A program made the position numbers and the translations under genes. This document shows positions 54,999 to 63,998 of a stretch of 64,000 bases of DNA, in pieces; the first letter of the stretch is position 1; each line of letters opens with the position of its first letter. Source of the stretch: Streptomyces sp. NRRL F-525 (lineage in GTDB: Bacteria; Actinomycetota; Actinomycetes; Streptomycetales; Streptomycetaceae). The stretch covers positions 1-64,000 of the forward strand of contig NZ_JNXE01000028.1 in NCBI RefSeq assembly GCF_000716605.1. The letters run 5' to 3'. The notes beneath the pieces are model-generated. The model was not told the DNA's origin, did no database searches, and saw only the letters and a program-made list of their open reading frames with translations.

Positions 54999-55060
54999 GG
55001 GCCTGATTGTCACAGGCCCGGTCCCCGCCTCGGGCACGGGTGCCGAGGTCCCGCGCGCGC

Positions 55061-57145
55061 TCACAGGCTCAGCTCCGGGTGCAGCCGGTCCAGCGTCCAC
55101 ACCTGGCGGCGGCGGGCCGACAGCGCGGTCAGCGCGAGCGCCCCCGCGGTGAAGGCGACGAGCACCACGCACGCGTGCCACACGGGTCCGAGGCCACCGC
55201 CCGTGATGAGCCTCCGTAGGGCCTCGACGACGTAACTCATCGGCAAGAAGGGGTGGATTGCGTTGAAGAAGCCGGGGCTGGTCTGCACCGGGTAGGTGCC
55301 GCCCGCCGACGTCAACTGGAGCATCAGCAGGGCGAGTACGAGGATCCGGCCCGCCGCCCCGAAGCGTGCGTTCAGCCACTGGACGATGGCCCCGAAGCAC
55401 GCCGTCACGAGGAAGAGGAAGCCGATCGTGCCGGCCGCGCGCACCATCTCCAGGCCGATCGCCCAGTGCAGTACGGCCATCAGGGCCACCGTCTGGAGCA
55501 CCCCGACCGCGACCACCGGCAGCCAGCCCGCGAGCGCGATCCGCCAGGCCGAGGCGCCGGCGGCGAGCGCGCGCCGGTTCATGGGCGCGATCAGCATGTA
55601 GGCCACCATCGCGCCCACCCACAGGGACAGCGGGATGAAGTACGGGGCGAATCCGGTGCCGTAGTTGGGCGCCTTGTGGAGGTCCTGGGAGGCCAGGTGG
55701 ACCGGGTCGGACATGACCCCGGTGCGCTGGTCGCGGTCCTGCTTGTCGTAGTCCGGGATCTGCGCGGCGCCGTCGTGAAGGCCACCGGCCAGCTTCCCGG
55801 AGCCGTCGACGAGCTTGTACAGGCCGCCGCTGAGGTCCACCGCGCCGGTCTTCAGCTTGCCGACGCCGGTGTCCAGGTCGGTGGCGCCGGTGCTGGCCGT
55901 GCCGAGCCCGGCGTGCAGGGTCTTGGCGCCCGCGGCGACCTTCGAGGCACCGTCGTTCAGCTTGTCGACCTTGGCCACCGCGTCGTCGAGGTCCTCGGAG
56001 AGATGCGGGGCGTGGTCGGCGAGGGCCTGGGCCTGCGTCTGGAGCGTGGCCAGGTTCGCGTCGAGCTTCTTCAGGTCGCCGTGCTGATCGACGACCAGGG
56101 TGTTCACGTCGTCGGCGACCTTCGCCACATCGGAGGCGGCCGTAACGGCCTTCTTCAGGTCGGGGCAGGCGTCATCCTTCAGGACGACGCTTTCGCAGCG
56201 CGCCTTGTAGACCTTGTCCAGAGTGTCCGAGGCCGCGTGCGCGCCCTTGGCGGCGACCGGGGCCGTCTTCACCAGGACGTCGAGGTTGGCGCGGATCGTC
56301 TTGGCGGAATCGGCCACCAGTTGGGCGGTGTCCCCGATGGTCTTCTCGTTGTCCTTCAGGAAGGGGCCCGCCTTGTCGGCGACCCCGTTGACCGTGTCCG
56401 CGAGGGTCTGCGTCCCCGCCGCCACCTGCGCCGAGCCGTCCGCCAGGTTGCCCGCGCCCGTGTCGAGCTTCTTCAGGCCCTTGGAGAGCTTGCCACTGCC
56501 CTTCTTGGCGTCCCTCAGGCCGTCGGCGAGATCCTTGGAGCCCGCCTCGGCCGTCCCGATACCGCCCTTGAGCTTGTCGGCGCCGTCGGCCGCCTTCACG
56601 GTCTGCCCGTGGATGTCGGAGAACGACACGAAGATCCGGTCGAGGAAAGTCCGCGAGGCCTTCGTGGACGCGGCCGAGCGCACCTCGCTGAACACCGTCC
56701 GGGAGATCTGCCCGACGATGTAGTTGTTCGCGTCGTTCGTCCGCACCTGGAGCGCGCCCGTCTCCGGGGAGTCGCCCGCACTGGAGGAGACGCGTTTACT
56801 GAAGTCGGCCGGCATGGTCAACGACAGGTAGTACGTGCCGTCCTCGACGCCCTTCCGCGCGGCGGCCGCACTCACCTCGTGCCAGTCGAACGTCCCGCTG
56901 TCCCGCAGCCCCTTGGTGATGTCCTCGCCCGCGGTGACCTTCTTCCCGTCGGCACTCGCCCCCTTGTCGTCGTTGACGAGCGCCACGGGGATGCGGTCCA
57001 GGCGGCCGTACGGGTCCCAGAAGGACCACAGGTACAGGGCGCCGTAGAGCAGCGGCAGCAGCAGGAGGGCGACGAGCGCGGCGCGCGGCAGCTTCCCCCT
57101 GCCGAAGCGCTTGAGCTCAAGCGCGGCCAGTCGTGGCGTGTGCAT
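55061..57145 (-). CDS. YhgE/Pip-family membrane protein
   Basis: The 694-residue product has one N-terminal helix (about 22-42), a large extracytoplasmic region of coiled-coil-like repeats (about 165-480; e.g. DGADKLKGGIGTAEAGSKDLADGL and LKTGAVDLSGGLYKLVDGSG), and five C-terminal helices (about 505-680). It belongs to the family of phage-infection protein Pip and EsaA, related to RND/MmpL-like or ABC-2 permeases. Its start overlaps the ABC gene by 29 bases, so the two are co-expressed. Likely the membrane partner of the degenerate ATPase; substrate unknown. Confidence 0.93.
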   Translation of the reverse strand: MHTPRLAALELKRFGRGKLPRAALVALLLLPLLYGALYLWSFWDPYGRLDRIPVALVNDDKGASADGKKVTAGEDITKGLRDSGTFDWHEVSAAAARKGVEDGTYYLSLTMPADFSKRVSSSAGDSPETGALQVRTNDANNYIVGQISRTVFSEVRSAASTKASRTFLDRIFVSFSDIHGQTVKAADGADKLKGGIGTAEAGSKDLADGLRDAKKGSGKLSKGLKKLDTGAGNLADGSAQVAAGTQTLADTVNGVADKAGPFLKDNEKTIGDTAQLVADSAKTIRANLDVLVKTAPVAAKGAHAASDTLDKVYKARCESVVLKDDACPDLKKAVTAASDVAKVADDVNTLVVDQHGDLKKLDANLATLQTQAQALADHAPHLSEDLDDAVAKVDKLNDGASKVAAGAKTLHAGLGTASTGATDLDTGVGKLKTGAVDLSGGLYKLVDGSGKLAGGLHDGAAQIPDYDKQDRDQRTGVMSDPVHLASQDLHKAPNYGTGFAPYFIPLSLWVGAMVAYMLIAPMNRRALAAGASAWRIALAGWLPVVAVGVLQTVALMAVLHWAIGLEMVRAAGTIGFLFLVTACFGAIVQWLNARFGAAGRILVLALLMLQLTSAGGTYPVQTSPGFFNAIHPFLPMSYVVEALRRLITGGGLGPVWHACVVLVAFTAGALALTALSARRRQVWTLDRLHPELSL

Positions 57146-57809
57146 CGGCCTTCTCCGTCCCCTCGGTGGACACCGCTACGACAGTCGTCCCGGAATCGGC
57201 GAGCGACCTCAACAAGTCCCAGATATCGGCCCGTTCGGCATCCGACAGCTTGAGATCGACGTCGTCGACCCCGAGCAGTGCCGGCCGCCCGATGAGCGCC
57301 AGCGCGATGGACAGCCGCAGCTCCTGCGGCCGTTCCAGATCCCGTACGGCGGTCCGCGCACCCTTGGGCAGCGCCTCGCGGTCGAGCCCGGCGGCGGTCA
57401 GCGCACGCTCGATCCGCAGGCCCGCCTCGACGGCCCGCTCGGAACGCGGGCGCAGCAGTCCGCGCACCGAGTCCCCGAACCGCCGTTGCAGCAGCGCCCG
57501 TTCGCGCAGATGCTCGCCGACGGTCAGTGCCGGTTCGAGGTCGGTGACCCCGGCGACATTGGCCAGCGCGCTGACCCGGCGTACGGCGGCCGCCTGCTTC
57601 GGGAGCGTCAACCCGCCCACGGCGACGGTCCCTTCGGACGCCTTCATCCGCCCGGTGAGCGCGAGCAGCAGGCTCGTACGCCCGGACCCGGACGGCCCTT
57701 CGACGGCGATCAGCGACCCGGGCCCTGCGTCCAGGGAGATCCCCCGGAACGCCCAGCCGCGCGGCCCCTCGACCCCGAAGTCCTCGGCCGTGACACCGAC
57801 CCCACCCAC
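57117..57809 (-). CDS. Degenerate ABC-type ATPase
   Basis: The 230-residue product has the order of an ABC ATPase, but three key motifs are altered. Walker A is GPSGSGRTS (Arg44 replaces the Lys). The signature is LERPQ (158-162) instead of LSGGQ. Walker B is ALLGVDDVD, with Asp183 in place of the catalytic Glu. Hydrolysis may be very weak or absent. GTG start at 57809. It leads an operon with the YhgE/Pip gene and tetR; the promoter with embedded operator is 27-55 bases upstream. Confidence 0.82.
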   Translation of the reverse strand: MGGVGVTAEDFGVEGPRGWAFRGISLDAGPGSLIAVEGPSGSGRTSLLLALTGRMKASEGTVAVGGLTLPKQAAAVRRVSALANVAGVTDLEPALTVGEHLRERALLQRRFGDSVRGLLRPRSERAVEAGLRIERALTAAGLDREALPKGARTAVRDLERPQELRLSIALALIGRPALLGVDDVDLKLSDAERADIWDLLRSLADSGTTVVAVSTEGTEKADAHATTGRA

Positions 57810-57835
57810 GGTTCCCCGCCCCCTGCCCGCACAGC

Positions 57836-57864
57836 GAACTATTTGAACTGACTGGTCAGTGCAA
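57836..57864 (-). promoter_or_regulatory. Promoter of the ABC-YhgE-TetR operon with embedded operator
   Basis: On the minus strand TTGCAC (57864-57859), 17-base spacer, TAGTTC (57841-57836). The spacer contains the palindrome ACTGAC-TG-GTCAGT (57847-57860), typical of TetR operators. Occupancy would block RNA polymerase directly. Confidence 0.75.
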
Positions 57865-57994
57865 AAAGTAACCCGAACCTTCGATCGAAGCAAAAGTGCA
57901 GGTCAGAACGGATTGTCAGTGCCATACCCCACGATGGGTCACATACGGCACTACCTGACTGGGCGTGCCGTCACACGACGACAGGAGGTTCGTC

Positions 57995-58534
57995 ATGGCC
58001 AACTCGTCCGCAGCCGCCGCCCGTCGGCGCCGCGCCTCCGGCCCTGCCCCCTCACTGACCGGCCCGGCGAGCGACGTGCACCCCGTGCTCCGCCGGGCCA
58101 CGGCCCCACCAGCCGCCCTCGACCTCCTCGCCCAGGCCCGCGCCGGACTGGACGAGGCAGCCGTCCTCGAGACGTCGAACGAGCGCTACGCGACAGCCCA
58201 CCTGGCCGCCCTGCGCACCGCCGCCGCGGTCCTCGCCGCGCGCGTCCAGCCGGAGCCCACGGCCCGGCGCCGCGGCCGTATCCGCAGCGCCTGGGAAGTG
58301 CTCCCCGAGATAGCGCCCGAACTCACCGAGTGGAGCGCCCTGTTCGCCTCCGGCGCCCGGCGCCGCGCGCGGGCCGAGGCGGGCATCCAGGGCGCGGCGA
58401 CCCGCCGGGACGCCGACGACCTCATACGCGACGTGGCGATGTTCCTGCGCCTGGTCGAGCGCATGCTCGTCCTCCAGCCGGTCCTGCCCCAGCCACGCCA
58501 GGACCCGGAGCGGCCGGGGGACCGCGCGGGGTGA
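57995..58534 (+). CDS. SAV_6107-type HEPN protein
   Basis: The 179-residue product is mostly alpha-helical, resembling the SAV_6107 HEPN family of Streptomyces. AALDLLAQARAGLDEAAVLETSNERYATAHLAALRTAAAVLAAR forms the first helices. A canonical HEPN RxxxxH catalytic motif is not evident, so RNase activity is doubtful. AGGAGG lies six bases before the ATG at 57995. It is divergent from the ABC operon. Confidence 0.78.
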   Translation: MANSSAAAARRRRASGPAPSLTGPASDVHPVLRRATAPPAALDLLAQARAGLDEAAVLETSNERYATAHLAALRTAAAVLAARVQPEPTARRRGRIRSAWEVLPEIAPELTEWSALFASGARRRARAEAGIQGAATRRDADDLIRDVAMFLRLVERMLVLQPVLPQPRQDPERPGDRAG

Positions 58535-58546
58535 GCAGCGCCCCAA

Positions 58547-58600
58547 AGGGGCGCGGGGCTGTGTCGATATGCGGCTCCGCCGCGTGCGCGCGACCAGCCC
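58547..58600 (+). repeat. Intergenic repeat, family A variant with insert
   Basis: GGGGCGCGGGGCTGTGTCGATATGC-type start and GCGCGACCAGCCCCC end; a 25-base insert with the small hairpin GCGGCTCCGCCGC replaces the middle of the core. It follows the HEPN-type gene by 12 bases. Nothing else is seen in the 260-base gap. Confidence 0.75.
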
Positions 58601-58794
58601 CCACCGGCCGGCAGGTTGATCACCGCTCCCACCAGCGGAGCGCTTCCCCGCGAGACACATGACCAGGTACGGCACCGGAGGCAATAGGGTGGAAGGCGCC
58701 TGAAGCCTTCCCCCTCCGTCCGCACCCGGGCCGGGGGAGGCAGCCCGTTCGCTCCGCCGTGCACAGGCGGTGCCGCGCCGAGGAGTCAACTGCC

Positions 58795-59565
58795 GTGTCG
58801 GACCCGAGCCGCCCCCGCGCCTCCCTCCGTACCGCCGTGGTCTGGGACGTCCTTCAGGACGCCCTCGACCGCCGGGTCAAGGCCACGGGGCGGGACGCGC
58901 TGGACGTCCTCGACACCGGAGGCGGCAGCGGCAACTTCGCGGTGCCCGTCGCCCGCCTCGGGCACCGCGTCACCGTCGTCGACCCCAGCCCGAACGCGCT
59001 GTTCGCACTGGAGCGCCGCGCCGCCGAGGCCGGTGTCGCCGACCGTGTGCAGGGCGTCCAGGGCGACGCGCACGGCCTCTTCGACGTGGTCGAGCGCGGC
59101 GGCTACGACGCGGTGCTGTGCCACGGCGTCCTGGAGTACGTGGACGACCCCGCCGAGGGCGTCCGCACCGTGGTGGCCGCGCTGCGCCCCGAGGGCGTCC
59201 TCAGCCTTCTCGCAGCCGGGCTCGGCGGTGCCGTGCTCGCGCGCGCCCTGGCCGGCCACTTCAAGGAGGCCCGGCAGGCCCTCGACGACCCGAACGGCCG
59301 CTGGGGCGAGGCCGATCCCGTCCCGCACCGTTTCACCGCCGAGCAGCTCGCCGCGTTCGTCGAGGGCGCGGGCCTGGACGTCGGCGCCGTGCACGGGGTG
59401 CGGGTCTTCGCCGACCTGGTGCCCGGAGTGCTCGTGGACACCGAGCCCGGCGCCCTGGACGCGCTGCTGAAGCTGGAGGCCGCGGCGGCCGAACTCCCGG
59501 CGTTCCACTCCGTGGCCACGCAGCTTCATGTGCTCGGCGAGACGCGGGGTGCCAGCGAGGCGTGA
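58795..59565 (+). CDS. SAM-dependent methyltransferase
   Basis: Class I methyltransferase of 256 residues. SAM-binding motif I is VLDTGGGSGNFAVPVA, with the acidic end of strand 2 in VTVVDPSPNA, QGDAHGLFD, and the post-motif AVLCHGVLEYVDDP. Substrate not deducible. Near cell-division genes in Streptomyces this protein is conserved, but its role is unknown to me. The start is the GTG at 58795, with AGGAG nine bases upstream. Confidence 0.9.
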   Translation: MSDPSRPRASLRTAVVWDVLQDALDRRVKATGRDALDVLDTGGGSGNFAVPVARLGHRVTVVDPSPNALFALERRAAEAGVADRVQGVQGDAHGLFDVVERGGYDAVLCHGVLEYVDDPAEGVRTVVAALRPEGVLSLLAAGLGGAVLARALAGHFKEARQALDDPNGRWGEADPVPHRFTAEQLAAFVEGAGLDVGAVHGVRVFADLVPGVLVDTEPGALDALLKLEAAAAELPAFHSVATQLHVLGETRGASEA

Positions 59566-59583
59566 GTGGCCTCCCGCGCCGGA

Positions 59584-59640
59584 CCCCTGATCAGGGGCTC
59601 GACAGCACATGGAGTACGCCACAGGCCCCCCGATCGGGGG
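59584..59640. terminator. Two adjacent GATC-centred palindromes
   Basis: CCCCTGATCAGGGG (59584-59597) and CCCCCGATCGGGGG (59627-59640) after the methyltransferase gene; either could terminate transcription. The rest of the 277-base gap holds the promoter below. Confidence 0.5.
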
Positions 59641-59764
59641 CCCGGCGCCGTATGATCGAGGGAGACCGCCCGGCATGACGGGACGGCTCCTGGGGAATGG
59701 AAGCCTCAGCGAGTCGGAACGGCCATGACGGGTTCCGGTTGGCCAATTGGCGTAGAGGGGCGGG

Positions 59765-59793
59765 TTTCACGGGGGCGATTCCCTGCCTATCCT
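59765..59793 (+). promoter_or_regulatory. Promoter of the DUF3040 gene
   Basis: TTTCAC (59765-59770), 17-base spacer, TATCCT (59788-59793). A perfect palindrome GCCAATTGGC (59743-59752) sits 12 bases upstream. Confidence 0.5.
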
Positions 59794-59842
59794 GAAGGGA
59801 CCCCCCGGGTCGCCCCGGCGACTGCACGATGAGGAGGACTCC

Positions 59843-60241
59843 GTGCCGCTCTCGGAGCACGAGCAGCGAATGCTTGAGCAGATGGAGCGAGCGCTGTACG
59901 CCGAAGACCCCAAGTTCGCGACAGCGCTCGAAGGAAGCGGCCTGCGCACGTACACCCGGCGACGGGTCTACCAAGCAGTGGCCGGCTTCCTCGTAGGTAT
60001 CGCGCTCCTCATCGCCGGCATGGTCACGCTGCAGATTTGGGTCAGCGTGGTGGGATTCCTCGTCATGCTGGGCTGTGCGGTTCTCGCCGTGACCGGTTGG
60101 CGCAAGGCCCCCAAGCCTGGCGAACAGCCCGCCGCAGGCGCTCCGCAGGCCCGCAGCCAGGGACGGCAGCGGCGCTCGGTGATGGATCGTATCGAGCAGC
60201 GCTGGCAGCGCCGCCGCGACGAGCAACAGGGCGGCCAGTAG
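59843..60241 (+). CDS. DUF3040 membrane protein
   Basis: The 132-residue product begins PLSEHEQRMLEQMERALYAEDPKFA, the DUF3040 signature, followed by two helices (about 45-65 and 68-87) and a basic C-terminus (RQRRSVMDRIEQRWQRRRDEQQ). Widespread in actinobacteria near the division and cell-wall cluster; function unknown. GAGGAG precedes the GTG at six-base spacing. Confidence 0.92.
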   Translation: MPLSEHEQRMLEQMERALYAEDPKFATALEGSGLRTYTRRRVYQAVAGFLVGIALLIAGMVTLQIWVSVVGFLVMLGCAVLAVTGWRKAPKPGEQPAAGAPQARSQGRQRRSVMDRIEQRWQRRRDEQQGGQ

Positions 60242-60292
60242 CAGCACCCGGCCCCGCGCGAGCAGCACACGCGGCGCTCCTCGAAGACGAGT

Positions 60293-60327
60293 GAGGGGGT
60301 GACCACCGGACCGGTGGTCACCCCCTC
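60293..60327. terminator. Bidirectional terminator between convergent genes
   Basis: Seventeen-base perfect stem GAGGGGGTGACCACCGG / CCGGTGGTCACCCCCTC with one central base, between the DUF3040 gene and the transglutaminase gene. Confidence 0.9.
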
Positions 60328-60336
60328 CCGTATGCC

Positions 60337-62718
60337 CTAGCCCTGCTGCCCGGACGGCTTGCGCAGGGTCGGCCGCAGCGCCGCCGCCCGTGCCGTCACC
60401 GACGTCCGCCAGGCCGACAGCGCCCACACCACCCGGACGGTCGAGCGCGGGGCGACCAGTGCGCGCAGCCGCGTGGAGCGGCCGGCCGTGTCCTGGAACC
60501 CGACGACCACCCGCCGCACGTCCTGGGCGAGCCCCGCCGCGAGCTGCGGCCGGGGCGCGTACAGGACCTGCTCCACGGCGTCCGCCACCCGGTGCACCGA
60601 GGCGGCCGACGGCGGGTCGAGATGCCCGAGGTCCACGATCCGCGCCGCCGCTCTGCGCGGGGTCAGCGAATCGTCGGGCGAGATCCCGAAGTCCCAGGCG
60701 GTATCGGTCAGTTCCTCCCACACGGCCAGCGTGTGGAGGGCCGCCTCGGACTCCGTACGACCGTGCGCGCCCAGCCGTACGGACCGCATCCGGGTCCGCC
60801 ACAGCATCGGCGAGAACGGGATCGTCAGCAGCAGGAGCGCGCCAAGGCCCAGCGTCACCATCTGCACGTACCACCAGGGGCCGCGCGGGTCGCCGCCCGC
60901 CGCGATCGCCGGGGCCTGGCTCGCGCAGCCGTCCAGCTTCCGCAGCTGGGCCGTGCAGCTCTCGCTCGCCGAGGGGGCCGCGGAGGGCGCCGTGCTCGTC
61001 GAGGCCGAGGGGAGGGCCGGGTCCGGGACATCGCTGCCGGGGGTGGTCGACTGGGTGTACGACGGCACCGAGCCCCGGTTGGGGGTCGGCTCGAAGCGGG
61101 TCCAGCCCACGCCCTCGAAGTACAGCTCGGGCCAGGCGTGCGCGTCCTTCAGGCCCACGGACACCGTGCCGTCCGCCTCCGGGGTGCCCGGGGCGAAGCC
61201 CACCGCGACCCGGGCCGGGATGCCCAGGGTGCGGGCCATCGCCGCCATCGCGAAGGAGAAGTGGACGCAGAAGCCCTGCTTGTCCTTCAGGAACTTGGCG
61301 ATCGCGTCACGGCCGGTGCCGACGTCCACCTGGGTGTCGTACTGGAAGCCGCCGGTCACCGCGAAGTAGTCCTGGAGCTTGACCGCCTCCTCGTAGTGAC
61401 TGGTCGAGCCCGCGGTGACCTTGCGGGCCGTGTCGGCCACCACCGAGGGCAGCGACTTGGGCACCTTCGTGTACTGGTTCCGCAGGGTCGCCGACGGCTC
61501 CGGTGCCGTGGCCAGCTGCTCCGCGGTCGGCTGTACGTCCAGGCTGTTGACCGTGTAGGTCGCGCCCCGCGTGTTCTGGCCGTGGTCGCCCACGACCGTC
61601 ATGCCCACGGGTTCGTAGCGCCAACTGCCGTCGATGCTCACGTGGCTGGGCGGGTACGGCATCGGCAGCCAGTCCTGGGCGTACCAGTCCGCGGCCGAGA
61701 TCCGGGTCTGGATCTCCGAGCGCTTGATGTCGGCGCCGAGGCCGGTCGGGGTGGGGAACTGGTTCGGCACACCCTGGATGTGCCGCTGGGACGGCTTCCA
61801 GGTGGTGCCGTCGAAGTCGTCCAGGGACACGATCCGCAGATACATGTCCGAGATGTCGTTCGTGTTGGTGCGCACGGACAGGACCTGGCGGTTCTCGTCC
61901 ACGTTCAGGCTGTCGCGGAGCGAGACCAGCGGGTTGACCGCGGAGATCGTGCCGCCGCTTCCGTTGCCCGAGCCCACGCCGGTCCCGGCGGCGTCCAGCA
62001 GGCCGCCCGAGATGGTGGGCAGCGGCAGCAGGGCGATGGCCATCGCGACCGCGCCGATCCGCCGCCCGGTGCGGACCGGGGCGAGCGGGCCCGAGGAGTC
62101 CGAGCCAGGGGTGGTGCGCGGTGCCCCGCCGAAGACGCGGCCCCACTGCGCGAGCCGGTCCCGGCCCTCGGCCAGCAGCAGCATCAGGTAGCCGGCGGCG
62201 GCGAGCAGGAACCACAGCCAGCTGACACTGCTCTCGGACAGTCCGGCGGCGACCGAGTACAGCGCGAGCAGCGGCAGTCCGGCCGGGGCCGCGCTGCGGA
62301 AGGTGACGGCCAGGGTGTCCACCGCGAGACCGATCACCAGGACACCGCCGATGAGCATGAGGCGGATGCCGTCGTGCAGCGGTGCCGGGATCGCGTACCG
62401 GGAGACGTCGTCGGAGCCCTCCCGCAGCAGGTCCGCGAAGTGCTGGAAGGCCTCGGGACCCGGGACGAACCCGGCGAGGGCCTGCGCGTGCGCGAAGACC
62501 AGGGTCAGCATCAGCAGCGTGACCAGGGCCTGCGCCGCGACGGTCAGCGGCCTGGCCAGCGGCACCCGGCGGGTCGCCGCGCCGACGCCGGTCTGGATCG
62601 CCAGCATGAAGGCGGCCTGGATGATCCAGGTCGCCGGGGAGACCAGGGGCAGCATCGCGCAGGACGCCAGCAGTGTGGCCACCCAGGCGCAGATCGCCAG
62701 TCGTGCGCGCCCGCTCAT
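60337..62718 (-). CDS. Transglutaminase-like membrane protein (TgpA/DUF3488 type)
   Basis: The 793-residue product has six N-terminal helices (to about residue 250), an extracytoplasmic transglutaminase domain, a Ser/Pro/Thr-rich linker, one helix near 625 and a cytoplasmic DUF4129-like tail. The catalytic Cys is in QGFCVHFSFAMAAMA (near 482), His in DAHAWPELYF and Asp in the following strand. ATGA overlap with the DUF58 gene sets the start at 62718, with GGAGGG upstream. With DUF58 and a MoxR ATPase this forms a known cell-envelope gene set; the MoxR gene would lie outside the window. Confidence 0.9.
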   Translation of the reverse strand: MSGRARLAICAWVATLLASCAMLPLVSPATWIIQAAFMLAIQTGVGAATRRVPLARPLTVAAQALVTLLMLTLVFAHAQALAGFVPGPEAFQHFADLLREGSDDVSRYAIPAPLHDGIRLMLIGGVLVIGLAVDTLAVTFRSAAPAGLPLLALYSVAAGLSESSVSWLWFLLAAAGYLMLLLAEGRDRLAQWGRVFGGAPRTTPGSDSSGPLAPVRTGRRIGAVAMAIALLPLPTISGGLLDAAGTGVGSGNGSGGTISAVNPLVSLRDSLNVDENRQVLSVRTNTNDISDMYLRIVSLDDFDGTTWKPSQRHIQGVPNQFPTPTGLGADIKRSEIQTRISAADWYAQDWLPMPYPPSHVSIDGSWRYEPVGMTVVGDHGQNTRGATYTVNSLDVQPTAEQLATAPEPSATLRNQYTKVPKSLPSVVADTARKVTAGSTSHYEEAVKLQDYFAVTGGFQYDTQVDVGTGRDAIAKFLKDKQGFCVHFSFAMAAMARTLGIPARVAVGFAPGTPEADGTVSVGLKDAHAWPELYFEGVGWTRFEPTPNRGSVPSYTQSTTPGSDVPDPALPSASTSTAPSAAPSASESCTAQLRKLDGCASQAPAIAAGGDPRGPWWYVQMVTLGLGALLLLTIPFSPMLWRTRMRSVRLGAHGRTESEAALHTLAVWEELTDTAWDFGISPDDSLTPRRAAARIVDLGHLDPPSAASVHRVADAVEQVLYAPRPQLAAGLAQDVRRVVVGFQDTAGRSTRLRALVAPRSTVRVVWALSAWRTSVTARAAALRPTLRKPSGQQG

Positions 62719-63998
62719 GCCCATCCCTCCCCGAGGCCGGTCGCGGTGATGCCGTTGCGCTCCCGGTCGGCCTGTTGCCACAGATCGGTCAGGGACGCGC
62801 CGCGCGGCACGCCCACAGCGGTCCAGCCCGCGTCGCGCAGCATCCGCAGCCGCTCCTCGGGCTCGTCCCCGGGACCGGGGACGTCGGTCGACTCACGCAC
62901 CCAGCCGTCGCTGTCCAGCACGAAGGCGAGGGCGCCCCCGCTGCGCTGGCGCATCCGCGCGACCACCGCGGCCTGTTCCTCGTCCAGGTCGCCGAAGAAG
63001 GCCACCAGCAGCCCTTCGTTCCCGCTGCGCAGGACGTCGTAGGCGCGGGACAGGCCCGAGCCGTCCGAGTGGTCGATCACCGCGAGGGTGTCCATCATCA
63101 GCCCGGCCGCGTCCGCCGACTCCTGGCTCGCGCCCGCGAACCCGTCGGCGTCCTGGCCCGGCACCGAGTTGCCGGTGTCGCTCAACAGCCGTACGGAGAA
63201 GCCCCGTTCCAGCATGTGCACCAGGACGGAGGCGGCGCCGGAGACGGCCCACTCGAAGGCGGAGTCCGGGCCCTGGCCCGCGAAGGCGATGCCCCGGGTG
63301 TCGAGCAGGACCGTGCAGCGGGCGCGCTGGGGCTGCTCCTCGCGGCGCACCATCAGCTCGCCGTAGCGCGCGGTGGAGCGCCAGTGCACGCGGCGCAGGT
63401 CGTCGCCGTAGCGGTAACCGCGCGGGATCACGTCGTCCTCGCCCGCCAGGGCCAGCGAGCGGTTGCGGCCGTCGCCGTAGCCCTTGGCCTCGCCGCTGAG
63501 GCGGACCGGGGGGAGGGCCTCCACGCGCGGGATGACCGTGAGGGTGTCGAAGGTCGAGAAGGAGCGGGTCAGTTCGCACATCCCGAAGGGGTCCGTCAGG
63601 CGGAGCTGGAGCGGGCCCAGGGGGTAGCGCCCGCGCAGGTCGGAGCGGACCCGGTAGGACACCTCGCGCCGGCCGCCCGCCTCGACCCGGTCCAGCACGA
63701 AGCGGGGGCGCGGGCCGAGCACGTACGGCACCCGGTCCTGGAGCATCAGCAGGCCCGTGGGCAGCCGCGAGACGTTGTCCATCCGGAGATGGACGCGGGC
63801 CTCGGAGCCGGCGGGCACGCGCGCGGGGGAGAGCCTGCGGCTGCCCGCGACCCGGTAGCGGGTGCGGTAGAGCACGGTCGCGCAGACCAGGGGCAGCACC
63901 GCCAGCAGCAGTCCGACCCGGAGCAGATCGCTCTGCCCCAGGACGTACGCGCAGACCGCGGCGGCGATACCGGCGGCCAGGAAGGAGCGTCCACGGGT
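62715..63998 (-). CDS. DUF58 protein (5' end outside window)
   Basis: The frame is open to the window edge, so the start lies beyond 64000; 428 codons are visible including the stop. Two N-terminal helices are seen (SFLAAGIAAAVCAYVLG and VGLLLAVLPLVCATVLY), followed by a domain with the DUF58 core DVIPRGYRYGDDLRRVHWRSTARYGELMVRR and a von Willebrand-like region starting CTVLLDTRGIAF. In the VWA site DTRGI replaces DxSxS. Usually encoded with MoxR and a transglutaminase protein, as here. Confidence 0.92.
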   Translation of the reverse strand, partial: TRGRSFLAAGIAAAVCAYVLGQSDLLRVGLLLAVLPLVCATVLYRTRYRVAGSRRLSPARVPAGSEARVHLRMDNVSRLPTGLLMLQDRVPYVLGPRPRFVLDRVEAGGRREVSYRVRSDLRGRYPLGPLQLRLTDPFGMCELTRSFSTFDTLTVIPRVEALPPVRLSGEAKGYGDGRNRSLALAGEDDVIPRGYRYGDDLRRVHWRSTARYGELMVRREEQPQRARCTVLLDTRGIAFAGQGPDSAFEWAVSGAASVLVHMLERGFSVRLLSDTGNSVPGQDADGFAGASQESADAAGLMMDTLAVIDHSDGSGLSRAYDVLRSGNEGLLVAFFGDLDEEQAAVVARMRQRSGGALAFVLDSDGWVRESTDVPGPGDEPEERLRMLRDAGWTAVGVPRGASLTDLWQQADRERNGITATGLGEGWA

